A stretch of 29,819 nt of DNA, from assembly GCA_934565615.1 (NCBI GenBank), contig CAKTIH010000011.1:1-29819 (forward strand), written 5' to 3'. This DNA comes from an uncultured Oscillospiraceae bacterium. Lineage in GTDB: Bacteria; Bacillota; Clostridia; Oscillospirales; Oscillospiraceae. The notes below the pieces were generated by a model, which was not told where the DNA came from, ran no database searches, and saw nothing but the letters and a program-made list of their open reading frames with translations. A program made the position numbers and the translations under genes. This document shows positions 7,481 to 14,704 of this stretch, piece by piece. Each line of letters begins with the position of its first letter. The first letter of the stretch is position 1.

Positions 7481-8192
7481 AGCAAAACATACAGTGGAGC
7501 GCGCGATAATAGTCGCGGCGGGCATCGGCAAGCGCCTTCAGCCCGTGACGCTCACCACGCCGAAGCCGCTGGTTTCGGTAAACGGAGTGCGTATGATCGA
7601 CACGATAGTCGAGGCGCTCCATGCAAACGGCATCTATGAGATATATGTCGTTGTAGGCTATCTGAAGGAACAGTTTTATGAATGGGCAAAGAGCTATGAC
7701 GGCGTCAAGCTTATCGAAAACCCTTGGTATAATGAATGCAACAACATAAGCTCGCTCTATTCTGCGCGTGAGCATCTGAAAAACGCTATAGTCCTTGACG
7801 GCGACCAGCTTATCAGTGACCCCGGGATACTGCATCCTGATTTCACCCGCTCCGGATATAGCTGCGTGTGGACAGATGATGAGACGTCGGAATGGCTCCT
7901 TACAGTGGAGGACGGGACCGTTACCAAATGCAGCCGCACAGGCGGCCGCCGCGGCTGGCAGCTCTACAGTGTCTCGCGCTGGACGGAGGAGGACGGGCGG
8001 AGGCTCAGCGCCCAGCTTGAGCTTGAATTTGTCCGCAATAAAAACCGCGATATTTATTGGGATGACGTCGCGCTCTTCTGTCATCCGGAGGATTACCGCC
8101 TGACTGTGTATCCGATCCGTCCGGGCGATCTGCGCGAGATAGACAGCTTCGCGGAGCTGTGTGAGCTTGACCCGACATATAAAACATTGTGA
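7473..8192 (+). CDS. licC: LicC-like CTP:phosphocholine cytidylyltransferase
   Basis: A 239-residue nucleotidyltransferase predicted to make CDP-choline from CTP and phosphocholine. It shows AIIVAAGIGKRLQP (nucleotide-binding signature with Arg/Lys), TPKPLVSVNG, VVGYLKEQF (identical to a stretch I recall from pneumococcal LicC), NISSLYSAREHL, LDGDQL (metal Asp), SEWLLTVED, DIYWDDVA and a C-terminal EIDSFAEL. ATG at 7473 is chosen because GGAGAGG lies just upstream and homology begins there; the frame is open further left only by chance. It overlaps the licA-like stop by 8 bases, so translation is probably coupled. Together with the preceding kinase it gives a two-step activation route for choline. 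Confidence 0.87.
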   Translation: MSEAKHTVERAIIVAAGIGKRLQPVTLTTPKPLVSVNGVRMIDTIVEALHANGIYEIYVVVGYLKEQFYEWAKSYDGVKLIENPWYNECNNISSLYSAREHLKNAIVLDGDQLISDPGILHPDFTRSGYSCVWTDDETSEWLLTVEDGTVTKCSRTGGRRGWQLYSVSRWTEEDGRRLSAQLELEFVRNKNRDIYWDDVALFCHPEDYRLTVYPIRPGDLREIDSFAELCELDPTYKTL

Positions 8193-8202
8193 GGCATTCC
8201 GA

Positions 8203-9735
8203 ATGAAAACAGACAGAAAAACGTTGGGCAGGGAGCTCGACTGGGTATCCATGATAGTTCCGCTGACAGTTGTGCTGACCGTATGTGCGCTGTTCATGAT
8301 ATTTCCGGACAGGTCAAAGCTGGTTCTGAGCGTTGTGCGCGGCTTTCTGGGTGACGATTTTGGCCTGTATTACGCCCTGATGGGCACAGGCACTCTCGGC
8401 TGCACGCTGTACATTGCTTTTTCCAGGTTCGGCAAAATAAAGCTCGGCGATTGCGAAAAGCCGCAGTACCGCTCCTTCCAGTGGGGAATGATGATATTCA
8501 CCTCCACTATGGCCGCGGATATACTCTTTTACTCGCTCTGCGAGTGGGCGCTGTACGCGAACGAACCTCAGATAGAAATGATGGGCGGCATGCAGAAATG
8601 GGCGTCCACATATCCTCTGCTTCATTGGGGGCCCATCGCATGGGGCTTTTATATAGTTCTGGCGGTCGCTTTCGGCTTCATGATACATGTCCGCGGCCGC
8701 GATAAACAGAAGTTCTCCGAGGCCTGCCGCCCGCTGCTGGGCGACCGTGTTGAGCGCGGATGGGGCCGCGCGATCGACCTGACCGCGATCTTTGCGCTGC
8801 TTGCAGGCACGGCCACAACGTTTTCTCTGGCAACGCCGCTGCTTTCGCGCGCGATATGCCATGTGTTTTCTCTGCGCGCCGGTACTGGGCTGACCATTGT
8901 GATCCTCCTGATGATCGCCGCGGTGTATACCATTACCGTCTGGTTCGGTATGAAGGGGATCGCAAAGCTCGCGGTCATATGCAGCTACTGCTTCTTTGCC
9001 CTGCTTGCCTATGTCCTGTTCGGCGGCGGCGAGGCGCGCTATATTCTTGAGACCGGCTTTTCGTCGATCGGCAACCTTGTCCAGAACTTTATCGGCCTGT
9101 CGACCTGGATGGATCCTCTGCGCGAAACGAGCTTTCCGCAGAACTGGACGATCTATTACTGGGCTTACTGGATGGTCTGGTGCGTCGCAACGCCGTTCTT
9201 TATCGGCGTCATAAGCAAGGGGCGCAGCATACGCAATACGATACTCGGCGGCTACGGATGGGGCATTGCCGGCACCTTCACTTCGTTTATCATTCTCGGC
9301 AATTACGGGCTTGCCCAGCAGATGAAGCACGGGCTTGATATCACCGGCTTCATTGCTGACGGCGGCTACTATTCCGAAGCGATCATACAGATATTTGAGA
9401 CTCTGCCGCTGACGGAGCTCGGACTTATCCTGCTTGCCGTCACAATGGTGGCGTTTTATTCCACCACCTTCGACGCACTGACCCTTGTCGTGTCAAGCTA
9501 TTCATATAAGCGGCTCAAGCCGGGCGAGGAACCGGATAAGCGTGTCCGCACGTTCTGGGCGGTAGTGTTCATCCTGCTGCCGATAGCCCTCATATTCTCG
9601 GAAAACTCCATGAACAGTCTGCAGTCGGTGTCCATCATCGCCGCGTTCCCGATAGGCATAATAATTATTCTTATTACCGCAAGCTTCTTTAAGGATGCTT
9701 CAGCCTATCTGCGCGAGAAAGGCTCAGACAAATAA
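8203..9735 (+). CDS. BCCT-family transporter, probable choline importer
   Basis: A 510-residue protein with about twelve membrane helices of the betaine/choline/carnitine transporter family. The family signature appears as NWTIYYWAYWMVW (Trp-rich substrate-site helix) followed by a GVISKGRSIRN loop. The conserved GxxxxT and Trp residues of the earlier helices (WALYANEP, LLHWGPIAWGFYI) are also visible. ATG at 8203 has GAGG eight bases upstream; the longer GTG frame start at 8161 lies inside the previous gene. It follows licC by 10 bases, so it is the natural source of choline for the kinase, in the role that the drug/metabolite-type LicB permease plays in other lic loci. There is no long C-terminal osmosensing extension, which fits a nutritional rather than osmotic role. 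Carnitine or betaine remain possible substrates. Confidence 0.88.
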   Translation: MKTDRKTLGRELDWVSMIVPLTVVLTVCALFMIFPDRSKLVLSVVRGFLGDDFGLYYALMGTGTLGCTLYIAFSRFGKIKLGDCEKPQYRSFQWGMMIFTSTMAADILFYSLCEWALYANEPQIEMMGGMQKWASTYPLLHWGPIAWGFYIVLAVAFGFMIHVRGRDKQKFSEACRPLLGDRVERGWGRAIDLTAIFALLAGTATTFSLATPLLSRAICHVFSLRAGTGLTIVILLMIAAVYTITVWFGMKGIAKLAVICSYCFFALLAYVLFGGGEARYILETGFSSIGNLVQNFIGLSTWMDPLRETSFPQNWTIYYWAYWMVWCVATPFFIGVISKGRSIRNTILGGYGWGIAGTFTSFIILGNYGLAQQMKHGLDITGFIADGGYYSEAIIQIFETLPLTELGLILLAVTMVAFYSTTFDALTLVVSSYSYKRLKPGEEPDKRVRTFWAVVFILLPIALIFSENSMNSLQSVSIIAAFPIGIIIILITASFFKDASAYLREKGSDK

Positions 9736-9756
9736 TTTAAATCAGTCAAGCAACAG

Positions 9757-9791
9757 AATAGGCAGGCTCCATGAATCGGAGCCTGCCTATT
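9757..9791. terminator. Bidirectional terminator between BCCT gene and dapF
   Basis: AATAGGCAGGCTCC and GGAGCCTGCCTATT form a perfect 14-bp stem with a 7-base loop. It lies 21 bases after the transporter stop, and its right arm overlaps the last codon of dapF on the other strand. Short T runs flank both sides, so it can serve both convergent operons. Confidence 0.85.
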
Positions 9792-10629
9792 ATATACTCA
9801 AGTCCTCATCTGTTACCTCACCCAAGCAGACTATGTTCGTCGGCCCGGTCAGGTAAATGTCCCGCACAGTGCCGCCGTCCTGCGTGAGCGTGACATTGAG
9901 TACCCCGCCGGGGGAGCTGAGCGTCACATCCCTGCATGATACCTGCCCCAGCAGCGTGAGCGCTGCGACGGCGGAGCCGCAGCCCGTCCCGCAGGCAAGC
10001 GTGAAGTCCTCGACCCCGCGCTCGAAGGTCTTTATCTTGAGTGCGTCGCGCCCCGTGAGCTCGACGAAGTTTACGTTCGCGCCCTTGGGAAAAGCGGGGG
10101 AGGAGCGCAGCGCACGCCCAAGCTCCCGCAGCTCGCTCTCGTCCATCTCATCAAAGCCGTCGAGCCGAACCACCGCATGCGGCAGACCGGGGCAGCCGAG
10201 CTCTATGTAGCAGCAGTCATATTCCGTCCCGCCGACTGTGACGCTCCTGTGCAGGTCGATGACGGACGGGTCATTGAGCCGTATGCGGTAGCGGCGGCGG
10301 TCAATGCGCTCTCCCGTCACGAGTCCCGCTGTTGTTTCAACGCGCTGTGTTTTGCCTGCAAGGCCGTTTTCGTAGCCCCAGCGGCAGATGCACCGCGCCC
10401 CGTTCCCGCACATCTCGCCGAGACTTCCGTCGGAATTGAAGAACAGCATCCCGTAATCACCGCCGTTCTTTGCCGGCATTACGGCCATCAGCCCGTCCGC
10501 GCCTATCGAGGTGTGAAAGGCGCACAGCTGCTTTGCCAGCACCCCGAGCCGCTCCACGGGGAGGAGCTCTTCTATGTTGTTGATGATAATGAAGTCGTTT
10601 CCGGCTCCGTGCATTTTCGTGAATCTCAT
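9790..10629 (-). CDS. dapF: Diaminopimelate epimerase
   Basis: A 279-residue cytoplasmic enzyme converting LL- to meso-diaminopimelate for lysine and peptidoglycan synthesis. It is PLP-independent and uses two cysteines, both present: Cys74 in EMCGNGARC and Cys213 in ACGTGCGSA. The N-terminal FTKMHGAGNDF motif and the GANVNFVE segment are also typical. The length is normal. The gene has its own consensus promoter (minus strand, 10662-10690) divergent from the YhfC-type gene and ends in a shared terminator. Its presence implies meso-DAP-type peptidoglycan. No other dap gene lies nearby. Confidence 0.96.
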   Translation of the reverse strand: MRFTKMHGAGNDFIIINNIEELLPVERLGVLAKQLCAFHTSIGADGLMAVMPAKNGGDYGMLFFNSDGSLGEMCGNGARCICRWGYENGLAGKTQRVETTAGLVTGERIDRRRYRIRLNDPSVIDLHRSVTVGGTEYDCCYIELGCPGLPHAVVRLDGFDEMDESELRELGRALRSSPAFPKGANVNFVELTGRDALKIKTFERGVEDFTLACGTGCGSAVAALTLLGQVSCRDVTLSSPGGVLNVTLTQDGGTVRDIYLTGPTNIVCLGEVTDEDLSI

Positions 10630-10661
10630 GCCTGCCTCCGGTGCATAAAATTTATACCGCT

Positions 10662-10690
10662 ATTATATCCGCCCGCTTCGACTATTTCAA
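10662..10690 (-). promoter_or_regulatory. Sigma-A promoter of dapF
   Basis: On the minus strand TTGAAA (plus-strand 10685-10690) and a perfect TATAAT (10662-10667) are 17 bases apart, about 33 bases before the dapF start codon. Its -35 box is one arm of the palindrome 10685-10699. Confidence 0.75.
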
Positions 10691-10693
10691 TTG

Positions 10694-10722
10694 TTGAAAT
10701 GAGAATGCCGATGTGGTAAAAT
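10694..10722 (+). promoter_or_regulatory. Sigma-A promoter of the YhfC-type protease gene
   Basis: TTGAAA (10694-10699) and TAAAAT (10717-10722) are 17 bases apart. The -35 box sits back to back with that of dapF, three bases away. Confidence 0.7.
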
Positions 10723-10760
10723 ATTAACATAGATGATATCAATTGACATGGAGGTCCGTT

Positions 10761-11561
10761 ATGACTCTTGAGACCGTACCCGCTCTGAGCATCGCCGGCA
10801 TGGCCGTCGCTCTGCTCATTTCCTTCGCGCTGCCTATAGCGCTGTTCATCTATTCAAAGAAAAAGCTGCACGCCAAGACTGCAGCGTTCTTCATCGGCTG
10901 CGGCGTTTTCGTCGTCATGGTCGTCCTGCTTGAGAGCCTTGCACATAACCTTATCCTCGGCTCCACCGGGACTGCAATTACCGGTAACCCCTTGCTCTTG
11001 GCGCTCTACGGCGGCCTGATGGCGGCGCTCTTTGAGGAGACCGGGCGCTATGTCGCCATGCGCTTTTTCGTAAAGCCGCTGGACTTTGACAATGCCTTTA
11101 TGTACGGCGTCGGCCACGGCGGCATCGAAGCAATGCTCCTCATCGGCATTACCATGCTTAGCAACATCGTCAGCTCCGCCATGATAAATTCCGGTGCCAT
11201 GGCGGCGAGCCTTGCCGCGCTGGACGCGGATACCGCTGCTAAGACCGCGGCGTCCCTCTCGGCGCTGTGGCAGACGCCGAGCGCCTATTACTTCCTCGGC
11301 GGCTTGGAGCGCGTCATCGCTATCACGCTGCACATCAGCCTTTCGCTGCTCGTGTTCCGCGCCGTGAGGTACGGCGAGAAGAAATACCTCCTGCTCGCGT
11401 ATTTCCTCCACTTCCTCGTTGACGCCGCGACGGTGCTTATAAATGCGTACCTTCCGCTGTGGACAGTCGAGCTTGTCACCGCCGCCCTGACTGCGCTGAC
11501 GGCGTATCTTGCAAAGCGTGCCTGCAAAAATGAAGATACTCCGATAACGGAAGGTATATAA
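10761..11561 (+). CDS. YhfC-family intramembrane metalloprotease-like protein
   Basis: A 266-residue membrane protein with about eight helices of the YhfC family, relatives of CAAX/PrsW-type intramembrane proteases. Conserved membrane-embedded residues are visible: FEETGRY (Glu92/Glu93), GVGHGGIEA (His119 and Glu123), a later LHISLS segment and HFLVDA near the C-terminus. The substrate is unknown. ATG at 10761 has GGAGG six bases upstream; the upstream in-frame TTG (10743) is not used because it precedes this ribosome binding site. Four bases separate its stop from the following lipoprotein gene, so the two are co-transcribed. An unidentified regulated-proteolysis role is possible. Confidence 0.82.
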   Translation: MTLETVPALSIAGMAVALLISFALPIALFIYSKKKLHAKTAAFFIGCGVFVVMVVLLESLAHNLILGSTGTAITGNPLLLALYGGLMAALFEETGRYVAMRFFVKPLDFDNAFMYGVGHGGIEAMLLIGITMLSNIVSSAMINSGAMAASLAALDADTAAKTAASLSALWQTPSAYYFLGGLERVIAITLHISLSLLVFRAVRYGEKKYLLLAYFLHFLVDAATVLINAYLPLWTVELVTAALTALTAYLAKRACKNEDTPITEGI

Positions 11562-11565
11562 TGCT

Positions 11566-11970
11566 ATGATAAAAAGAATTATAAATTTTATTTTGTGCGC
11601 CATTCTTGTGCTGACGCTCTGCGCCTGCGGAGACGTTAGCAATGCTGCAACGCATGAGGTGAAATCCGAACTATATACTCAAAACGACATCAACTCTGCC
11701 ATTAACGTTACGAAGCGTCAGTTCCGCCGCAGCTGGAACGGCTGCACCCTGACCGAGATATACTATGCCGGTGACAAGGTATCCAAAGACCATCAGAAGT
11801 GGGCGGACAGAAACGGACTCGACGAGGTCATTGTCCTGATCTCGTCCTTCGATGTTGACTCCTCCGGCGGCGATGGGTCACTGAACCCAAACAGCACCTA
11901 TAAAAACTGGATGTGGATCCTCGGCAGGTCAAAAGGTGGTCAATGGCAGCCGCTTGACCACGGGTATTAA
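11566..11970 (+). CDS. Small lipoprotein of unknown function
   Basis: A 134-residue protein with a lipoprotein signal (IKRIINFILCAILVLTLCAC, Cys20 or so as the lipidated residue). It is followed by a mature domain of about 110 residues with conserved-looking DINSAINVTK, CTLTEIYYAGD, DEVIVLISSFDVDSSGG and a C-terminal GGQWQPLDHGY. I recall similar small lipoproteins in many Clostridia, with no known function. The start is ATG, eleven bases after GGAAGG, and the gene follows the YhfC-type gene after four bases. It may be a substrate or partner of that protease, which is speculation. Confidence 0.75.
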   Translation: MIKRIINFILCAILVLTLCACGDVSNAATHEVKSELYTQNDINSAINVTKRQFRRSWNGCTLTEIYYAGDKVSKDHQKWADRNGLDEVIVLISSFDVDSSGGDGSLNPNSTYKNWMWILGRSKGGQWQPLDHGY

Positions 11971-11976
11971 AAAACG

Positions 11977-12004
11977 AACCTCCTGCATGAATATGCAGGA
12001 GGTT
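11977..12004. terminator. Terminator between the lipoprotein gene and the convergent membrane-protein gene
   Basis: AACCTCCTGCAT and ATGCAGGAGGTT make a perfect 12-bp stem with a GAAT loop. On the minus strand the stem is followed by CGTTTTTT, a proper T run, so it fits the minus-strand gene best. On the plus strand it lies 7 bases after the lipoprotein stop and probably works there too. Confidence 0.8.
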
Positions 12005-12011
12005 TCGACTA

Positions 12012-12803
12012 TCAGTGCTGCGGCAGACCGCTGCTGTTGTGGGTGTGCAGCTGTGAGAACAGCTTTTTGTGAAAGCTGCGCAGCTGCTTTTTATGGTGGC
12101 ACAGCTTCTCCTTGCAGTTGGCACAGGAGAGGGCACAGTTCGTCTCCTCATAAAAGCGCTCCGGGTGCATGAAGTAGTTCAGCTCCCAGCGTATGAGCAG
12201 CAGCAGACTCAGCGCGACAAGGCACTTGGCGTAGGGATTGTCCACGACGAGCAGCGGCGTGAACATCATTATGTAGTCCCAGTTGTATATCCGGCAGGTA
12301 TTGCAGCATTTATTCTTCATCATCCATGTCTGGAACGGGCAGAAGAACAGAATGCAGATCATGTCGCACACAGAGTAGAAGATCGACAGCAGCACCATGA
12401 TCCCCCAGTCGAAGATACCCTGCTTATACAGCCAGATGAACAGCAGGTTCGGCAGCGTCCAGAATATGATGACCGGCACGGTGCTCTTGTAGGACTCCCG
12501 GCGCAGCGCCTTTTTATCAAAGGCCTTGTTCGGCTTGAAGTTCTTCTTGAACTGCTTCTGGCAGCCCATGCTTTCGTAGTCCGACGGGAAGCAGCGCAGC
12601 ACCATTTCTACCGCGTATATCGCCAGCACCGCTATCCATATCCATACGCTGTCATAGCCGCCGAACATCGAGCCGCTGCCGTTAAGATGGCTGACGATAT
12701 ATGCCGCGAGCGCCGCGATGAGCAGCAGGGAGCGCAGGATGAGCTTACCGTAATGTATCTGGGATATAATGGAGATTTTTATCTTTTTCTTCTGCATTTC
12801 CAA
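12012..12803 (-). CDS. Cys-rich multi-helix membrane protein of unknown function
   Basis: A 263-residue protein with about five hydrophobic segments: about 24-38, 52-68, 107-124, 131-155 and a later one around the CLVALSLLLLIRW stretch. Two cysteine clusters are striking: KCCNTCRIYNWDY after the fourth helix and, in the C-terminal tail, CALSCANCKEKLCHHKKQL, which could bind a metal. The basic N-terminus and long His/Lys-rich C-terminus suggest cytoplasmic ends. I do not recognise a named family, though I recall similar hypothetical proteins in Clostridia. It is a single gene with its own promoter and terminator. Function unknown. Confidence 0.72.
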   Translation of the reverse strand: MEMQKKKIKISIISQIHYGKLILRSLLLIAALAAYIVSHLNGSGSMFGGYDSVWIWIAVLAIYAVEMVLRCFPSDYESMGCQKQFKKNFKPNKAFDKKALRRESYKSTVPVIIFWTLPNLLFIWLYKQGIFDWGIMVLLSIFYSVCDMICILFFCPFQTWMMKNKCCNTCRIYNWDYIMMFTPLLVVDNPYAKCLVALSLLLLIRWELNYFMHPERFYEETNCALSCANCKEKLCHHKKQLRSFHKKLFSQLHTHNSSGLPQH

Positions 12804-12829
12804 ACCTTCGTACTATTTATTCTTAAGAT

Positions 12830-12857
12830 ATATTAACACAACTTTCGCCTCAGTCAA
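12830..12857 (-). promoter_or_regulatory. Promoter of the Cys-rich membrane protein gene
   Basis: On the minus strand TTGACT (plus-strand 12852-12857) and TAATAT (12830-12835) are 16 bases apart, about 27 bases before the ATG at 12803. Confidence 0.5.
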
Positions 12858-12880
12858 CGTTAATTTGTAAATTCTCAATC

Positions 12881-12909
12881 TTGCAATATGCCAGATATAC
12901 GTATATAAT
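12881..12909 (+). promoter_or_regulatory. Sigma-A promoter of the SpoU/TrmH methyltransferase gene
   Basis: TTGCAA (12881-12886) and a perfect TATAAT (12904-12909) are 17 bases apart, 34 bases before the start codon at 12943. Confidence 0.7.
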
Positions 12910-12942
12910 CGGCGCAGAACATTTTGAAAAGCGGGTTTTGCC

Positions 12943-13755
12943 ATGCCGAACATTATCGAGATAAACGATTTCTCCGCCCCGGAGCTGGATATTTATGCAC
13001 GCCTGACCGAGAACCAGCTGGTCAGCCGATCCAACCCCGAAAACGCTCTCTTCATCGCCGAGAGCCCCGTCGTTATAGAGCGCGCGCTGAATGCCGGCTG
13101 CGTGCCGGTCTCTATGCTGATGGAGACAAAGCACGTCGAAGGAAAGGGCAGGGAGCTTATCGAGCGCTGCGGAGACATTCCGGTTTTTGCCGCGCCCCTT
13201 GAGGTGCTGACGGAGCTTACCGGCTTTCATCTCACGCGCGGCATGCTCTGCGCCATGCGCCGGCCGAAGCTTCCCGAGGCGGCGGAGCTTTGCCGCGGCG
13301 CAACGCGCATCGCCGTCTTGGAAAACGTCATGAACCCGACGAATATCGGCGCGATCTTCCGCTCTGCCGCAGCGCTCGGGATGGACGCCGTCCTTCTCAC
13401 CAGCGCCGGAAGCGATCCGCTTTACCGACGTGCGATAAGGGTCAGCATGGGCACGGTATTTCAGGTGCCGTGGACGTATCTGCCCGACGGCTGGCACAAT
13501 TTCCTGCACGGTCTGGGCTTCAAAACCGCCGCAATGGCGCTGCGGGAGGACTCTCTCAGCATCGCCGATCCACGTCTCACTGCGGAGGAGAAGCTCGCGG
13601 TAGTCCTCGGCACCGAGGGCGACGGCCTTGCCAACGACACCATTGAGCACTGCGATTATACCGTGCGCATCCCGATGTCCCACGGTGTGGATTCCCTGAA
13701 CGTTGCCGCCGCCAGCGCTGTAGCGTTCTACCAATTGGGAAAGAACAATAAATAA
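12943..13755 (+). CDS. SpoU/TrmH-family RNA methyltransferase
   Basis: A 270-residue SPOUT methyltransferase that 2'-O-methylates ribose in rRNA or tRNA using SAM. The N-terminal part (about 1-105) is the RNA-recognition type (RSNPENALFIAESPVVIERAL). The catalytic knot carries motif 1 NPTNIGAIFRSAAALG, motif 2 VVLGTEGDGL and motif 3 IPMSHGVDSLNVAAASAVA. These define the family well but not the target nucleotide. There is a promoter directly upstream; the ribosome binding site is weak (GCGGG). The gene is monocistronic. Confidence 0.9.
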   Translation: MPNIIEINDFSAPELDIYARLTENQLVSRSNPENALFIAESPVVIERALNAGCVPVSMLMETKHVEGKGRELIERCGDIPVFAAPLEVLTELTGFHLTRGMLCAMRRPKLPEAAELCRGATRIAVLENVMNPTNIGAIFRSAAALGMDAVLLTSAGSDPLYRRAIRVSMGTVFQVPWTYLPDGWHNFLHGLGFKTAAMALREDSLSIADPRLTAEEKLAVVLGTEGDGLANDTIEHCDYTVRIPMSHGVDSLNVAAASAVAFYQLGKNNK

Positions 13756-13757
13756 AG

Positions 13758-13862
13758 GCTCTGTGCCGGGGAAGGCTGATTCAGCAGTTTGCTGCCGGGC
13801 TGATCTTCTCAGAGCTATGACAGCAGCCTAAATGGCCGTATGCCGCGTCTGCGGCATACGGC
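13758..13862 (+). promoter_or_regulatory. Structured leader between the methyltransferase and thioesterase genes
   Basis: The gap holds several nested complementarities: GCTCTG (13758-13763) with CAGAGC (13810-13815), an inner CAGCA/TGCTG hairpin (13782-13794), a competing AGGCTG (13773-13778) with CAGCCT (13824-13829), and a perfect 12-bp stem GCCGTATGCCGC/GCGGCATACGGC (13835-13862, GTCT loop). No T run follows the last stem, which ends about 10 bases before the thioesterase ribosome binding site. It could terminate the upstream gene weakly or control the downstream gene. No known riboswitch class is recognised. Confidence 0.4.
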
Positions 13863-13881
13863 GGAAAGCATGGTGAAATAA

Positions 13882-14637
13882 ATGAACGGAAATGATATAA
13901 TGACCGAAAACGGGATAACGACGCTGACGCTGCTCATCGAGGCGGACGAGTGCGACACCGCGGCTATATGGAGACCGAGCGCGATAGTCACGGCGATGCA
14001 GCGTGCGACGCATTACGCGCGGGAAGCCCTCAGCATCGACTGGTCGTCTCTTGCGGCAAAGGGCGCGCTCTGGGTAGTTTCGCGCGTGAACGTCAGCTTT
14101 GAGCGCATACCGAAGATGGGGGAGAAGCTCACGCTCAAGGCAATACCGCAGAAGCCGGTGAAGGCGCTGTACCCGTGGCGCTTTGAGTTTACCGACAGCG
14201 AGGGGAGACAGATCGGCACGGGGGAGACCCTGTGGAACCTGATGGACGCGGACACGAGACGCCTCGCCATCCTCCCGGAGGTCGCGGAGACTCTGCTCCG
14301 GGCGGGGATCACGGAACAGGGCGCGCTTCCCTCGGCGGCACAGGAGCTGGACGGAGAGCCGAGACGGCTGACCTTCACACCGGCGTATACCGACCTCGAC
14401 ATCAACGGCCACGCAAGCCACCTGCACTATATCGACTGGTGCTGCAACATCTTCGGTGCCGGGATAATGAGCAGGTACGCCATACCGCGCTTCCGCATAG
14501 CGTATATGCACGAGGTGCGCACCGACAGCCACGCGGACATTGAGCTGCGCACACGGGGGACAAGCTTCTCCTTCAGCGGCTATTACGGGGACACACCGGC
14601 CTTCGTGATAGACGGGACGCTGGCAGCGCGCGAATAA
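13882..14637 (+). CDS. Acyl-ACP thioesterase
   Basis: A 251-residue double hot-dog protein of the FatA/FatB-like bacterial family, which hydrolyses acyl-ACP to release free fatty acids in the cytoplasm. The first hot-dog domain (about 15-130) has WVVSRVNVSFERIPKMGE. The second (about 150-250) has YTDLDINGHASHLHYIDW, where the conserved Asp, Asn and His of the catalytic network sit. Length is typical. ATG at 13882 has GGTGA five bases upstream; ATG at 13900 is an alternative that would shorten the protein by six residues. It stands alone in front of a terminator. Confidence 0.88.
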   Translation: MNGNDIMTENGITTLTLLIEADECDTAAIWRPSAIVTAMQRATHYAREALSIDWSSLAAKGALWVVSRVNVSFERIPKMGEKLTLKAIPQKPVKALYPWRFEFTDSEGRQIGTGETLWNLMDADTRRLAILPEVAETLLRAGITEQGALPSAAQELDGEPRRLTFTPAYTDLDINGHASHLHYIDWCCNIFGAGIMSRYAIPRFRIAYMHEVRTDSHADIELRTRGTSFSFSGYYGDTPAFVIDGTLAARE

Positions 14638-14660
14638 AGATAAAAGACAATATGACGATA

Positions 14661-14697
14661 AACCGGCGGCAGGGATTTGTTATCCATGCCGCCGGTT
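14661..14697. terminator. Bidirectional terminator between thioesterase and IclR genes
   Basis: AACCGGCGGCA (14661-14671) pairs perfectly with TGCCGCCGGTT (14687-14697), with additional GGAT/ATCC pairing inside. TTTTC follows the right arm on the plus strand (14696-14700). It lies 8 bases beyond the 3' end of the minus-strand iclR gene. Confidence 0.8.
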
Positions 14698-14704
14698 TTC
14701 TGTA

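Noticed and set aside
10177..10719. Plus-strand open frame opposite dapF
   Set aside because: dapF motifs on the minus strand are complete; this frame also runs through both divergent promoters.
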